From positions 3,927,424-3,991,423 of the forward strand of contig NZ_BOQE01000001.1 in the NCBI RefSeq assembly GCF_023705585.1: a stretch of 64,000 bases of DNA, given 5' to 3'. Within the stretch, counting starts at the first letter, position 1. Every line of letters begins with the position of its first letter. Source of the stretch: Collibacillus ludicampi. Lineage in GTDB: Bacteria; Bacillota; Bacilli; Tumebacillales; BOQE01. Both the position numbers and the translations under genes were made by a program. Shown here in pieces: positions 29,680-38,745 of the stretch. Below the pieces are notes generated by a model. That model searched no databases and was not told the origin of the DNA. It saw only the letters and a list, made by a program, of their open reading frames with translations.

Positions 29680-31212
29680 TCATTCTTTTAAATTTATCTT
29701 TTCCAATAAATAATACAAAATTTTCTTAGTTTTTGTGATTACATGTGCTTCACAGGCCATTCCTACTTTTATGTTTGCTGGTATACCTTTATAACTATAT
29801 AAGGGCTTGTTATCTAATGTTGCTTCAACTGTATAGAAACTATTTCCTTGCTGATCGGTTTTAGAATCTGTTCCAATTCTAGAAATTGTACCTGTTAACT
29901 CTCCATATTCTTGATACGGTAAAGCTAAAAAGTGATATTTTATTTGTTGACCTACCTTTATATTCGCGATATCTTTGTTTGATACATAAAGCTCTACTCT
30001 ATATTGTGATGAGTTCTTGGGAATGATAGTTATTACTTCATCACCGCTTTGTAGAAGATCTCCTTTATTAATTTCTTTAATTACATTAACCACACCATCA
30101 ATAGGAGAAGTTACTGTACAGTTTTGAAGGTTTATTTCATTGTCATCAAGATCTTTTTGAAGCTTATCAATATTAGTATCATCTTCTTTAATTTGATCGT
30201 CCAACTTTGTTAATGTATCAATTTTATATTGTTGCTGTGCAACCTCAACACTCATTTCCTTGCCGCTAGACACATTCAAAGTATCCCTTGCTTTATCTAG
30301 AGAATTTTGAAGTTCCGCTAATGTTTTTTTATTGTCAGTGATTTCAGTAGAGATGTCCAATAAAAATTTACTTTTGTATTCCTCTAGATCCAAGTTAGCA
30401 CTATCCAGATTATTTTTAGCATCTTTTACATCTTTAGGAGCTATAGCTCCTGCGTTTTCTAATTGTTGATCTACATCATACTCTTTCTTCTTTTGATCAA
30501 CTATACTTTTTAATTTTTGTATATTGATTTTATAATCTTCCCACCTATCAAAGAATTTCTTGTTGTTCATATCAAATGGATTTGTATTTTCATCAATAGA
30601 TTGCTTTAAGCGATTCAAGTCTTCGATATTTTTGCTATACTGATTAATTTGTTGTTGGTAATATTGCTGATCTAGTGAAGCTTGTTTACTTGCTTGAACG
30701 ATATCTAATTGAGAATTGGTAGTCTGTTCTATTAGTGCTTTTTTATCAATTTCATACTTAATATATTTATAAAAATATGGTTTTTCGTTTTCTGATGTTT
30801 CATCAAAATAATTTCTATCATCCAAAATGCTTTGTTTTAGCTTTTTTAAATTATCTAGTTCACTCTTTGTCTTTTCCAACTCTTTTGTCATGTTGGCTTT
30901 TTGGACATCTAAATCTTTGTGCTCAATTGTATAAAGAATATCACCTTTTTTTACCTCCTTTCCTTCTTCAAAAAAAATTTTTTCCACTTTTCCTGTAATT
31001 CTATTTTTTATCGTACTAATTTTGTTGTTAGGTCTAACGATTCCGTTCGCCTTTACATAATCATCAATCTCTCCGAAATATGACCAAATTATAGTCCCTA
31101 TAAGAAATGCAACTAATATGTACAAAAATAAAGTTGTAATTGGGAGGGGGTTGGAATCTAACAGTTCTCGACTATCTGTCAACTCACTTATATCCTGAAT
31201 GATCAATTTCAT
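29680..31212 (-). CDS. HlyD-family secretion accessory protein
   Basis: The 510-residue membrane-fusion-type protein has one N-terminal membrane helix (TLFLYILVAFLIGTIIWSYF) after a 28-residue cytoplasmic tail. It then has a split lipoyl/barrel-sandwich domain (GKVEKIFFEEGKEVKKGDIL and TSPIDGVVNVIKEINKGDLL) separated by a long coiled coil. It resembles the accessory proteins of Gram-positive bacteriocin exporters. The ATG lies one base after the exporter stop, so the two are translationally linked. Confidence 0.9.
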   Translation of the reverse strand: MKLIIQDISELTDSRELLDSNPLPITTLFLYILVAFLIGTIIWSYFGEIDDYVKANGIVRPNNKISTIKNRITGKVEKIFFEEGKEVKKGDILYTIEHKDLDVQKANMTKELEKTKSELDNLKKLKQSILDDRNYFDETSENEKPYFYKYIKYEIDKKALIEQTTNSQLDIVQASKQASLDQQYYQQQINQYSKNIEDLNRLKQSIDENTNPFDMNNKKFFDRWEDYKINIQKLKSIVDQKKKEYDVDQQLENAGAIAPKDVKDAKNNLDSANLDLEEYKSKFLLDISTEITDNKKTLAELQNSLDKARDTLNVSSGKEMSVEVAQQQYKIDTLTKLDDQIKEDDTNIDKLQKDLDDNEINLQNCTVTSPIDGVVNVIKEINKGDLLQSGDEVITIIPKNSSQYRVELYVSNKDIANIKVGQQIKYHFLALPYQEYGELTGTISRIGTDSKTDQQGNSFYTVEATLDNKPLYSYKGIPANIKVGMACEAHVITKTKKILYYLLEKINLKE

Positions 31213-31213
31213 T

Positions 31214-33424
31214 CTAAAGTAACATCCCTTCCGTGACTGCTACTTCATTATTTAAGTGATAATCTGACTCTTGCTCCTTCCACAAGTTATAATACATACC
31301 TCTCATACTAATTAACTGTTCATGAGTTCCACTTTCTATGATCTCACCATTATCCATCACAAAAATTCTGTCACATCTCCTAACAGTACTTAGACGGTGA
31401 GCAATTATAATGGTTGTAATTCCATCGTTAAATTCATGTATTATTTTTTCGATTACCTTCTCTGTAATGATATCAAGATTACTTGTTGCTTCATCCATAA
31501 TTAGTATGTCGGCTTTTTTAAGGAGTGCTCTAGTGATAGCCAGTCTTTGTTTTTGTCCTCCGGAAAGATTAGATCCATTTTCATCCAAAACAGTATTATA
31601 TCTTAAAGGTAGTTCGTTAATAAAATCATGGGCACTAGTTACCTTTGCTGCCTCTATAATCTCTTCCTGCGTAACATAAGCTTTTCCGAGAGAAAGATTA
31701 TCTCTAATCGTTTCACTAAAAAGAAAAATATTTTGCGGAATATAAGCTATTCCTTTTCTTAGACACTCAATATTAATATCTTCGATATTATAACCATTAA
31801 TTAATATTTCCCCCTTTTCACATGAATAAAATTTCATGAGTAATTTTGCTAAAGTAGATTTACCCGATCCACTTTTACCAACAAAGGCAACTTTTTCCCC
31901 ATGGTTAATTGTTAAATTAATATTTTTTAAAACAAGTTCTCTAGTTCCATAACGAAAATCAACGTTTTTAAACTCTATTTTTCCTTTCAAATTAGAAGGA
32001 ATGATCTTTTGATCTTCATGTTCACTTTTTTCTGATTCAAGATCTAATATTTCTCCTAAACGATCAGAAGCAACCATCGCAGTTTGAATGACTGATTGTA
32101 CATTAATTAAGTTTTTAATTGGATCTAAGAAGTACGCTAATAAGGAATTGAATACAATCAACTGACCTACTGACATTTTTCCTTGCATAACTTGATAAGC
32201 ACCTGTCCATAGGATTACAGTTCCACCTACTGCTGCAACTAAATCCGTTAAGGAAGACTGAGTATTTTTTAGCCCTCCACTCTTAAAATTACTTTTAAGT
32301 AATCTAATAAATCTTTTCTCTGTTTCTTGACTCACCTCCCTTTCCGCTGTAAATGCTTTTATTGTTTCGATTCCGTGTATTGATTCGACAAGATAAGATG
32401 TTAAATGAGCACTATTTTCCATTTGTTTCATGTTTAAATTCTTAATGGGTTTCCTTAATGTATAAACAATACAGGCGTAAAAAAGAGCAATAATAAGTGT
32501 AATACCAAATAACAAACTATTTTGGGTATATAAGATAATACCCCCAGCAACAGCCATTAAAGAGTCAATCATTACCGTCAGTGTAGTGCTCGATATAGCC
32601 TCTCTTACTTTCGATGCATCAATAAACCGTGAAACGATTTCTCCAACTTTTCTTGTACTAAAAAAATTAAGCGGTAAATCAAGGACATGCTGATAGTAGC
32701 CTAAAACTATGGAAACATCGATTTTTTGACTTAGGTATAAAAGTAAATGACTGCGATATGCATTTAGTAGTACTTTAAAAACCCCTAAAAGAATAACCCC
32801 TATTGAGATAACATGTAGTGATTTTTCTAGATTGTATTGTAGGATATCATCTAATAGATATTTAAAATAAAACGAACCTAAAATTCCAAGGATAGTATAG
32901 ATTAATGATGCTAAGAATATATTGAGTAAAAGCTTTTTTTGAGGTTTCAATAAAACGAAAAATCTAGAAAATATCCCCTTAGTTTCATCCCCCTTTTTAA
33001 AATCTTCGGTGGGTACAATCAAAATTAAAATCCCTGTCCAAAGTTTAAAAAACTCTTCAGGGGTATATTTAACAATACCTTTTGCAGGATCAGCAATAAT
33101 TATTTCTTTCTTACTAATACTGTGTATGACTACAAAATGTTGTAATTTCTGTTCCACCACAACATGGGCAATGGAAGGAAGAGGAATTTCATCAAAGAAA
33201 CTGTCTATATTTGCTCTTACACCCTTTGCTGAAAAACCAAGTTTCTCTGCAGCTTTAATAATTCCATAAACGGTTGTTCCTTGTTTATCCGTACCAGCCA
33301 TTTCTCGAATTTTCGAGATAGGTAATCGCAGTCCATACTGCTTGGCAATAGTGGCTAAACATGCCGCTCCACAGTCTTTTATGTCTAACTGTTTTACGCA
33401 AATATACTTTTTAAATATATTCAT
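31214..33424 (-). CDS. peptidase-containing ABC exporter for double-glycine peptides
   Basis: The 736-residue protein has three parts. An N-terminal C39 cysteine protease comes first (DCGAACLATIAKQYG, catalytic Cys; His in LQHFVVIHS; Asp in ADPAKG). Six membrane helices at about 165-440 follow. The ABC domain has Walker A GKSGSGKST, signature LSGGQ and Walker B ILIMDEATSNLD. Such exporters cut leaders after Gly-Gly and export the mature peptide. The two precursors just upstream have exactly such leaders. Confidence 0.95.
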   Translation of the reverse strand: MNIFKKYICVKQLDIKDCGAACLATIAKQYGLRLPISKIREMAGTDKQGTTVYGIIKAAEKLGFSAKGVRANIDSFFDEIPLPSIAHVVVEQKLQHFVVIHSISKKEIIIADPAKGIVKYTPEEFFKLWTGILILIVPTEDFKKGDETKGIFSRFFVLLKPQKKLLLNIFLASLIYTILGILGSFYFKYLLDDILQYNLEKSLHVISIGVILLGVFKVLLNAYRSHLLLYLSQKIDVSIVLGYYQHVLDLPLNFFSTRKVGEIVSRFIDASKVREAISSTTLTVMIDSLMAVAGGIILYTQNSLLFGITLIIALFYACIVYTLRKPIKNLNMKQMENSAHLTSYLVESIHGIETIKAFTAEREVSQETEKRFIRLLKSNFKSGGLKNTQSSLTDLVAAVGGTVILWTGAYQVMQGKMSVGQLIVFNSLLAYFLDPIKNLINVQSVIQTAMVASDRLGEILDLESEKSEHEDQKIIPSNLKGKIEFKNVDFRYGTRELVLKNINLTINHGEKVAFVGKSGSGKSTLAKLLMKFYSCEKGEILINGYNIEDINIECLRKGIAYIPQNIFLFSETIRDNLSLGKAYVTQEEIIEAAKVTSAHDFINELPLRYNTVLDENGSNLSGGQKQRLAITRALLKKADILIMDEATSNLDIITEKVIEKIIHEFNDGITTIIIAHRLSTVRRCDRIFVMDNGEIIESGTHEQLISMRGMYYNLWKEQESDYHLNNEVAVTEGMLL

Positions 33425-33470
33425 TGAAGCACCACCACAAATATTAACTTTCCTTTAGTACAATTAGATA

Positions 33471-34694
33471 TCATATCAGAGGGATATCATGTTCCCCTCT
33501 TTCTTGAACTAGTTCTATCTTCCGGTTAGAAATTTTCGCCTTTTTTCTAACCCACTCTATTCTTTGTTCTGTAGAAGGATGGGTTCGAAGGATTTCCTGA
33601 AAACGATTAAATCGAAAAAGTGAATGGTTTAATTTTGTTAATTTATAAAGAGCTGAGATGAATACTTCTGGATCAATTCCTATCTGTAATACAAAAGAAT
33701 CAGCCTGTCGTTCTTGGGATCTTGAAATTGCTAAGAATAAAATATAGAAATATAAAATAAATAAAGCACTTATAATACAAATTCCAACCCAGAAGGGGAT
33801 TATATGATTATAGTAATCTAGCAATAACCCCACAATTCTAAATAAAACATTCCCCAATAATATAAAACCAAGTCTAATCATTAGATGATTTTTTTTAATA
33901 TGACCAATTTCGTGCGCTATAATAGATTGCACTTCATCTTCTGTGAAATTTTCTAAAAGATAATCTGAAACATATATTCTTTTTTGGATATAACCTGTTA
34001 CTAACGCATTAGCGATTTTTCTATTTTTGGTTGACCATATGTAAATCTTACAATTTTGGATATTGGCTTTCTTAAGTATATTAGCTAGTTTTTGATTGAG
34101 TTCATTGGAATTCATAGGTACTGCCTTTAGTACAATACCAACAAATAATGGCGTCACTAATAGAACAATAAAGATAATGGACATTGAGGAAATAATGTTC
34201 AAAATTTTATCTGAAAATAGTCTCGATTTTAGTTCCGATGGAAGTATCATTTTTATTAAAGGGATAATTATGATAGGAAAATAGAAAAACACTAGAAAAC
34301 GCAAATGGTTATACAAAAGTTCTTTTTTTGTTTCATTAGTACCACGAATCATTTGTTTTGTAGGATGCAAAATTAGTTGATTTAAAATAGAATTAACAAA
34401 TATTAGGATTACTAGCGACAAAAAAAAGATTGCTTTTCCCCATGAACCAAGCGGTTTCAAAAATACCCGCATATGTGGTAGCATAATCATTCCAGTCAAA
34501 AAAACTGAACTTATAGAAAAGATATTATAAATATATTGATTTAGAACATTCAACTTATTAATTGCAATCTCAATAGCCCCTGTTTTTTCATATGTATTTT
34601 TTCCAATTATTCCAATCACATACGATACTAAAGCGTTGACTATGATTAGTAATAAAGAAATCAACATACTTAAACCAATTGTAAAATTATACAT
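33471..34694 (-). CDS. membrane M48-family metalloprotease in bacteriocin operon
   Basis: The protein has about 407 residues, several N-terminal membrane helices, and the zinc motif HEIGHIKKNH with the third ligand in SQERQADSFVLQIG. This is an HtpX/Ste24-type layout. The ATG at 34694 has GAGAGGG upstream. It lies between the precursors and the exporter. No dedicated immunity gene is evident, so it may serve immunity, a second processing step, or quality control; the sequence alone cannot decide. Confidence 0.85.
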   Translation of the reverse strand: MYNFTIGLSMLISLLLIIVNALVSYVIGIIGKNTYEKTGAIEIAINKLNVLNQYIYNIFSISSVFLTGMIMLPHMRVFLKPLGSWGKAIFFLSLVILIFVNSILNQLILHPTKQMIRGTNETKKELLYNHLRFLVFFYFPIIIIPLIKMILPSELKSRLFSDKILNIISSMSIIFIVLLVTPLFVGIVLKAVPMNSNELNQKLANILKKANIQNCKIYIWSTKNRKIANALVTGYIQKRIYVSDYLLENFTEDEVQSIIAHEIGHIKKNHLMIRLGFILLGNVLFRIVGLLLDYYNHIIPFWVGICIISALFILYFYILFLAISRSQERQADSFVLQIGIDPEVFISALYKLTKLNHSLFRFNRFQEILRTHPSTEQRIEWVRKKAKISNRKIELVQERGEHDIPLI

Positions 34695-34736
34695 GTTATT
34701 CCCTCTCATTCATTATCTCTTTTCAAACCCAAAGAA

Positions 34737-34759
34737 GGGGCAAGAATACTCTTGACCCC
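34737..34759 (-). terminator. partial terminator/attenuator after the precursor genes
   Basis: A GGGG-CAAG / CTTG-(A)-CCCC stem with a 6-nt loop, followed on the minus strand by TTCTTTG, lies 12 bp after the second precursor. Partial read-through here would give more precursor than exporter mRNA. Confidence 0.55.
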
Positions 34760-34771
34760 CCCTTATTTTTC

Positions 34772-34978
34772 TTACCAACCAGTATAGGCATCAAAAGCGT
34801 ACCCTGCTGCGCCGATAATTCCGCCAATAATTCCACCAGGTACAGCTCCAACTCCTTCAGCGAAAGCGCCTAAACCAGCTCCAGTTGCTACTCCTCCTAA
34901 CGTTGCCGCAGTAAAATCGCTCCACGACCAATCCCCACCAGAAATGGAAGTAAGTTCATCAAATGATAGCTCTCTCAT
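34772..34978 (-). CDS. class IIb bacteriocin precursor, peptide A
   Basis: The 68-residue precursor has leader MRELSFDELTSISGG and a predicted 53-residue mature peptide beginning DWSWSDFTAATLGG. The core is rich in Gly/Ala with GxxxG-type motifs (GVATGAGLG, GGIIGGIIG) and ends AYTGW. It has no Cys, so no lanthionine or disulfide. The start has GGGGGTG upstream. Small, leader-bearing and next to a C39 exporter, it is a convincing bacteriocin gene. Confidence 0.9.
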   Translation of the reverse strand: MRELSFDELTSISGGDWSWSDFTAATLGGVATGAGLGAFAEGVGAVPGGIIGGIIGAAGYAFDAYTGW

Positions 34979-35019
34979 AATTTGCACCCCCAATTCTAAA
35001 GTAAAGTCGCTACTTATTC

Positions 35020-35211
35020 TTACCACCCTTGGTCTGCAGCGTAAGCACCAGCCCAAATTTCGCCACCAAGAATTGCTCCCCCGACTGCTCCTAGGGGTCC
35101 AGCAGCCATAAAACCAAGTGTTGCTCCAGCACCAACATCAACGAGAAAGTCAGTTAAATAAGATGACCCACCGTTAATTTGTAGCTGTTCATTTAATGTC
35201 AGTTCAGTCAT
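35020..35211 (-). CDS. class IIb bacteriocin precursor, peptide B
   Basis: The 63-residue precursor has leader MTELTLNEQLQINGG and a 48-residue mature part starting SSYLTDFLVDVG. GxxxG-like motifs (GAGATLG, GAVGGAILGG) and the ending ADQGW mirror peptide A, which also ends in GW. AGGAGGTGA precedes the ATG. Adjacent paired peptides with GxxxG motifs are the mark of two-peptide bacteriocins, whose helices pair in the target membrane. Confidence 0.9.
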   Translation of the reverse strand: MTELTLNEQLQINGGSSYLTDFLVDVGAGATLGFMAAGPLGAVGGAILGGEIWAGAYAADQGW

Positions 35212-35236
35212 GTTGTATCACCTCCTATAATTTGTT

Positions 35237-35264
35237 TTAATTGGTAATCCTAAATTGTAAATCC
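35237..35264. repeat. tandem 14-bp direct repeats in the bacteriocin leader
   Basis: TTAATTGGTAATCC and TAAATTGTAAATCC lie head to tail (11 of 14 identical) between the promoter and the first precursor. Direct repeats near bacteriocin promoters are often response-regulator sites; no such regulator is in the window. Confidence 0.4.
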
Positions 35265-35287
35265 AATGATTTGGACTTACTGCTTAA

Positions 35288-35317
35288 ATTATCCTATTAT
35301 TCTATAATAATGGTCAA
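35288..35317 (-). promoter_or_regulatory. candidate promoter of the bacteriocin operon
   Basis: On the minus strand, TTGACC at 35317-35312 and GATAAT at 35293-35288 are 18 bp apart, about 75 bp before the first precursor. Confidence 0.55.
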
Positions 35318-35468
35318 ATTCTAATTTTTTAACGTATAAGTAGTATATCCCAATTTTTTTGATTGAAATCTCTTTTTTTCTCATTATATCTCAGTTATTT
35401 TGTATTCCTGTAAAATTATTGGTAAAATTTATTATTATCTACATTGTTCCATGTTTTCTTCAGATGAA

Positions 35469-35692
35469 AGTTGAGTCCGATATAATGTGAAAAAATGGTT
35501 TAGTAATCTAGCAAAATTTATCCATTTCGCTTCGCCTTTGGGTTGTCGTCCAATCTACTAAGGAGGAACGGAAAATTATCAGATAAACCTAAACGACAAA
35601 ATTTTGCACGGGCGATGAAGCAGTAACTCAATTGATCGAGCAAATAAAATAAATAGTGCTTCAGGTCTAGGTTACAGAACAGCTGATAGCAA
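35469..35692 (+). mobile_element. decayed left part of IS256-family element
   Basis: About 224 bp match the first part of the IS256 at 53219: the terminus AGTTGAGTCCGATATAATG, the ribosome binding region and the first 35 or so codons. There are small deletions, stops and a lost start codon. It ends inside the segment encoding QVTEQL. It is older than the scar at 23444, judging by its greater divergence. Confidence 0.85.
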
Positions 35693-35824
35693 TTACCTTT
35701 GTTTATGGGGTTTGGCCACCGAATCTACAAAACGGCGATTCGACTGTTTCCTTTTCCCTAGCGCTTGATTTCCCTTTCCTTCATCCTCTATTTAGCTTAT
35801 ATTGTAGATAATGGAGGGAAAATC

Positions 35825-36070
35825 ATGGCGAACCAAACACTTGTAAACGAAACGTCTAAAAATGGAACAAAGCAACAAATCAATGTGCAAGATAAAATTC
35901 TGAACGATCTTCGCACCTCAAAAAAGCAAGTTAAGATTTTCATGATTAATGGCTTTCAAATGATCGGTACGATCGAAATGTTCGATAATTTCACGATCTT
36001 ATTGATCAACGAAATGGGCAAACAGCAACTTCTTTACAAACACGCGATTTCGACAATACAACTGGGCTAA
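35825..36070 (+). CDS. hfq: Hfq-family RNA chaperone (stand-alone paralogue)
   Basis: The 81-residue Sm-like protein has the Hfq core: [20 protein letters not shown], then [19 protein letters not shown], and the Sm2 motif [11 protein letters not shown]. About 17 extra residues precede the usual start. It diverges from the chromosomal type (usually beside miaA) and here stands alone between an IS scar and the NHEJ genes. GGAGGG precedes the ATG. A second hfq elsewhere is likely, so this may be an acquired paralogue. Confidence 0.88.
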   Translation: MANQTLVNETSKNGTKQQINVQDKILNDLRTSKKQVKIFMINGFQMIGTIEMFDNFTILLINEMGKQQLLYKHAISTIQLG

Positions 36071-36090
36071 AGTTAATGAGAAACAAAAAT

Positions 36091-36117
36091 GCTCGTATCT
36101 TTAATGAAGATACGAGC
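36091..36117 (+). terminator. hfq terminator
   Basis: An 11-bp perfect stem, GCTCGTATCTT / AAGATACGAGC, with a 5-nt loop lies 20 bp after the hfq stop. The T-tract is weak. Confidence 0.65.
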
Positions 36118-36170
36118 TTAGGTTTCAATCCTTGGAATTCGCTATCATCAAAGCAAAAACTTTAAAATAT

Positions 36171-37063
36171 CTACTTATCATTCTTCGTTTTACGCCTACG
36201 CCGCCTCGGTTTTTCTGGGACAGCAGAAGACGACTCAACAGACGTTCCTACATCTGTTCCCGTTGCAGCCATGGCTGCTTCTGATGGTTCCGCTTTTTCT
36301 TTCATTCGCACAATACTCATTTTTAACGTTTCCATGAGATCAATAACGTTCGCCCGGGGAGCAGCGGGTTTCTCCATTTCAACGTTCTGGATTTTTGCGT
36401 TAATGAGTGCCTTTAGAGCTTCCTGATAGTTGCTCTTATAGCGTTGCGAAAGGCCCCGCTGATCTGCTCAATCAATGTTTTAGCCATCTCAAGTTCCTCT
36501 TCATTGACCACTATCTGATCGGTTTCCGTGATCCCCGGTACTCCTTCCACATTCCTTATCTCGTCCGGATAATGAATCATGTTTAACACGAGGCATCCGT
36601 TGTGGAGGCGCACCACTGCCAAATGCTCACTTGTACGAAATGCTACCTTGGCGACGGCTACCTTGCCTGTAGCCTCCATCGCGTCATGAAGTAGCTTGTA
36701 AGGTTTGGCTCCAAACTCGCCGGGTCCGATATAGTATGTTTTTTCAAAGTAAATCGGATCAATATCGTCTTTATTGGTGAAATGCATGATTTCGATCGCT
36801 CGCAAGGTCGGTAAAGGCAATTTTTCTAAATCATCGTCTGTAAGTACGACGTAATTCCCCGGTGCGTATTCATATCCGCGTATGATTTCATTGTTACTGA
36901 TTTCGCGGTTACATACGGGACACCACTTTTTATACTGGATCGGACTTCGGCATTCTTCGTGCAGACTGCGAAAACTGGTGGTGTGATCTTCTGTAGTCTT
37001 ATATAAACTGACCGGGATATTGACTAAACCAAAGCTGATACTTCCTTTCCACATCGACCGCAT
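36171..37063 (-). pseudogene. ku: DNA end-binding protein Ku, frameshifted
   Basis: Bacterial Ku binds double-strand ends and recruits the ligase for NHEJ. The main frame starts MRSMWKGSISFGLVNIPVSL (GGGGG site upstream of the ATG at 37063) and covers the core ring domain to about QISGAF. The C-terminal part lies in another frame: RYKSNYQEALKALINAKI, later RANVIDLMETLKMS, and a basic tail PRRRRRKTK. A missing G in the G4 run at 36454-36457 explains the shift (restoring SGGLSQRYKSN). It may be a sequencing error. Confidence 0.87.
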
Positions 37064-37311
37064 AACCATCCCCCATTTCTTATCCATAAAATGCCCGAAA
37101 GTATTAGAAGAAAATCATGAGGGATTCATTCAATATTCCTTCGGATATAAGTGGAATCAAGGCTTCAGCGTACTCAAAATCGCATACATGAATAATATTA
37201 CAATATTCTCTATTTACATAATAATGTGATATATTTCATAACTAAACCATTGCAAATTCTTACAATCATCCTATAAAAACAGAATAGGAGGATTAACAAA
37301 AGGGTGGCGTC

Positions 37312-38502
37312 TTGCCTACCAAGAAAGGATTGATTTCATTGTCACCGTTGATGATTATTTTTCTGGCCACCATGAATGTTTTTGTTCTTCTCTATGCACC
37401 CCAACCCCTTCTGCCTTTGTTTGCACAGTATTTTGATATTTCGATTCCAACAGCAAGTTTGACAATATCCGTCACGATTATCGCGTTAGCAGCCGCTTCT
37501 CTTATCTCGGCACCTCTTTTTGACTGTTGGGATAGGAAAAAAGTGATTCTGTTTTCGAGTGTCGCTCTAATAATACCGAGCATCATGTTGTACATCCCCC
37601 AACCTTTTTCAATGGTACTATTCTGGCGCGCACTGTATGGCCTCTTCATACCTGGCGTAACAGCGGTGATTATGGCCTACATCTCGGAAGAATTTCCAGT
37701 GGATCAAAGAGGCCGCGTAATGGGGGTTTACGTCAGCGCCAACGTGGCAGGAGGACTAGTCGGGCGCGTCATATCGGGACCGATTTCCGAAACCTATTCA
37801 TGGCAAACGGTTTTCGGCGTCATTGCGGTTTGTTCAAGCGTAATCGCGTTTCTTGTATTGAAGCTTTTGCCACCTTCCCGCCACCAATCGAAACGAAGCG
37901 AACAAAGCTTTTTGCTCCACTTTCGTAATCCAGCTTTGGTGGGGGCTTTCTTGATCGGTTTTTCGCAGTTCTTTGCGTTTATCGGATTCTTCACTTACAT
38001 TCCTTTTTATGCAAGTGGAGCTCCCTTTCATTTATCCATTACACAAATTTCGCTTTTGTATGCCACCTACTCATTTGGGATCTTTTCCGCGCCTTTTGCT
38101 GGTTTTCTGTCTGATATAATTGGCAGACGATCCACCATGGCGCTAGGACATCTGATTGGTGGAGTAGGAATCCTGATTACACTCTATTCGTCAGTTCCGG
38201 CCCTAATCGTCGGATCATCATTGTTGACGCTTGGAAACTTTGCCTCTCAATCGGCAACTACGGCCTTTGTAACGGACATTGCGGAAGAATCGAGGGGAGC
38301 TGCCACATCATTATACCTGTTCTTTTTCTATGTAGGAGGAAGCTTAGGAGCATGGATACCAGGGATATTGTGGAAAGTATTCGGATGGCACGGTCTCGTT
38401 TCCTTAACGGTAGGTACAATTGTACTGGCCTTACTCAGCAATTTGATTCTTGCGAGCAGAAATAGAGGTAAGTTTCATTTTCAAAATGATTTTGGAACTT
38501 AA
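37312..38502 (+). CDS. MFS transporter (YnfM-like)
   Basis: The 396-residue protein has twelve hydrophobic helices. The major-facilitator motif DCWDRKKVILFSS lies after helix 2 and its repeat, DIIGRRSTMALGH, after helix 8. Substrate unknown; the best resemblance is to YnfM-type efflux proteins. The start is a TTG with a GGGTGG site, which is weak, so the true start could be a little downstream. It separates ku and the ligase gene but need not be part of NHEJ. Confidence 0.85.
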   Translation: MPTKKGLISLSPLMIIFLATMNVFVLLYAPQPLLPLFAQYFDISIPTASLTISVTIIALAAASLISAPLFDCWDRKKVILFSSVALIIPSIMLYIPQPFSMVLFWRALYGLFIPGVTAVIMAYISEEFPVDQRGRVMGVYVSANVAGGLVGRVISGPISETYSWQTVFGVIAVCSSVIAFLVLKLLPPSRHQSKRSEQSFLLHFRNPALVGAFLIGFSQFFAFIGFFTYIPFYASGAPFHLSITQISLLYATYSFGIFSAPFAGFLSDIIGRRSTMALGHLIGGVGILITLYSSVPALIVGSSLLTLGNFASQSATTAFVTDIAEESRGAATSLYLFFFYVGGSLGAWIPGILWKVFGWHGLVSLTVGTIVLALLSNLILASRNRGKFHFQNDFGT

Positions 38503-38568
38503 TATAAGCTGTCAACTCAATTTTCCCCTAGCTGTTAGAAATGTTTGTTACCTTTACCCTTAGTTGTG

Positions 38569-38603
38569 ATATTCGGAAACCACTCATTGTGGTTTCCGAA
38601 TAT
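38569..38603. terminator. 15-bp perfect hairpin after the MFS gene
   Basis: ATATTCGGAAACCAC / GTGGTTTCCGAATAT with a 5-nt loop lies 67 bp after the stop. It has no T-tract, so it may act as an mRNA 3' stabiliser rather than a pure terminator. Confidence 0.6.
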
Positions 38604-38745
38604 TCTAAGTGAATGTTGGTATGAAAGAAAAATTTGATTAGTCATCTCAACGATATCCCTAGTTCGCCCCCTATAAACCTTCCAATCGTCCCCTATAGAA
38701 TCTTTTCGCCCATCATGCGAAAATACACAAGCGAGGTGTGTGCTT

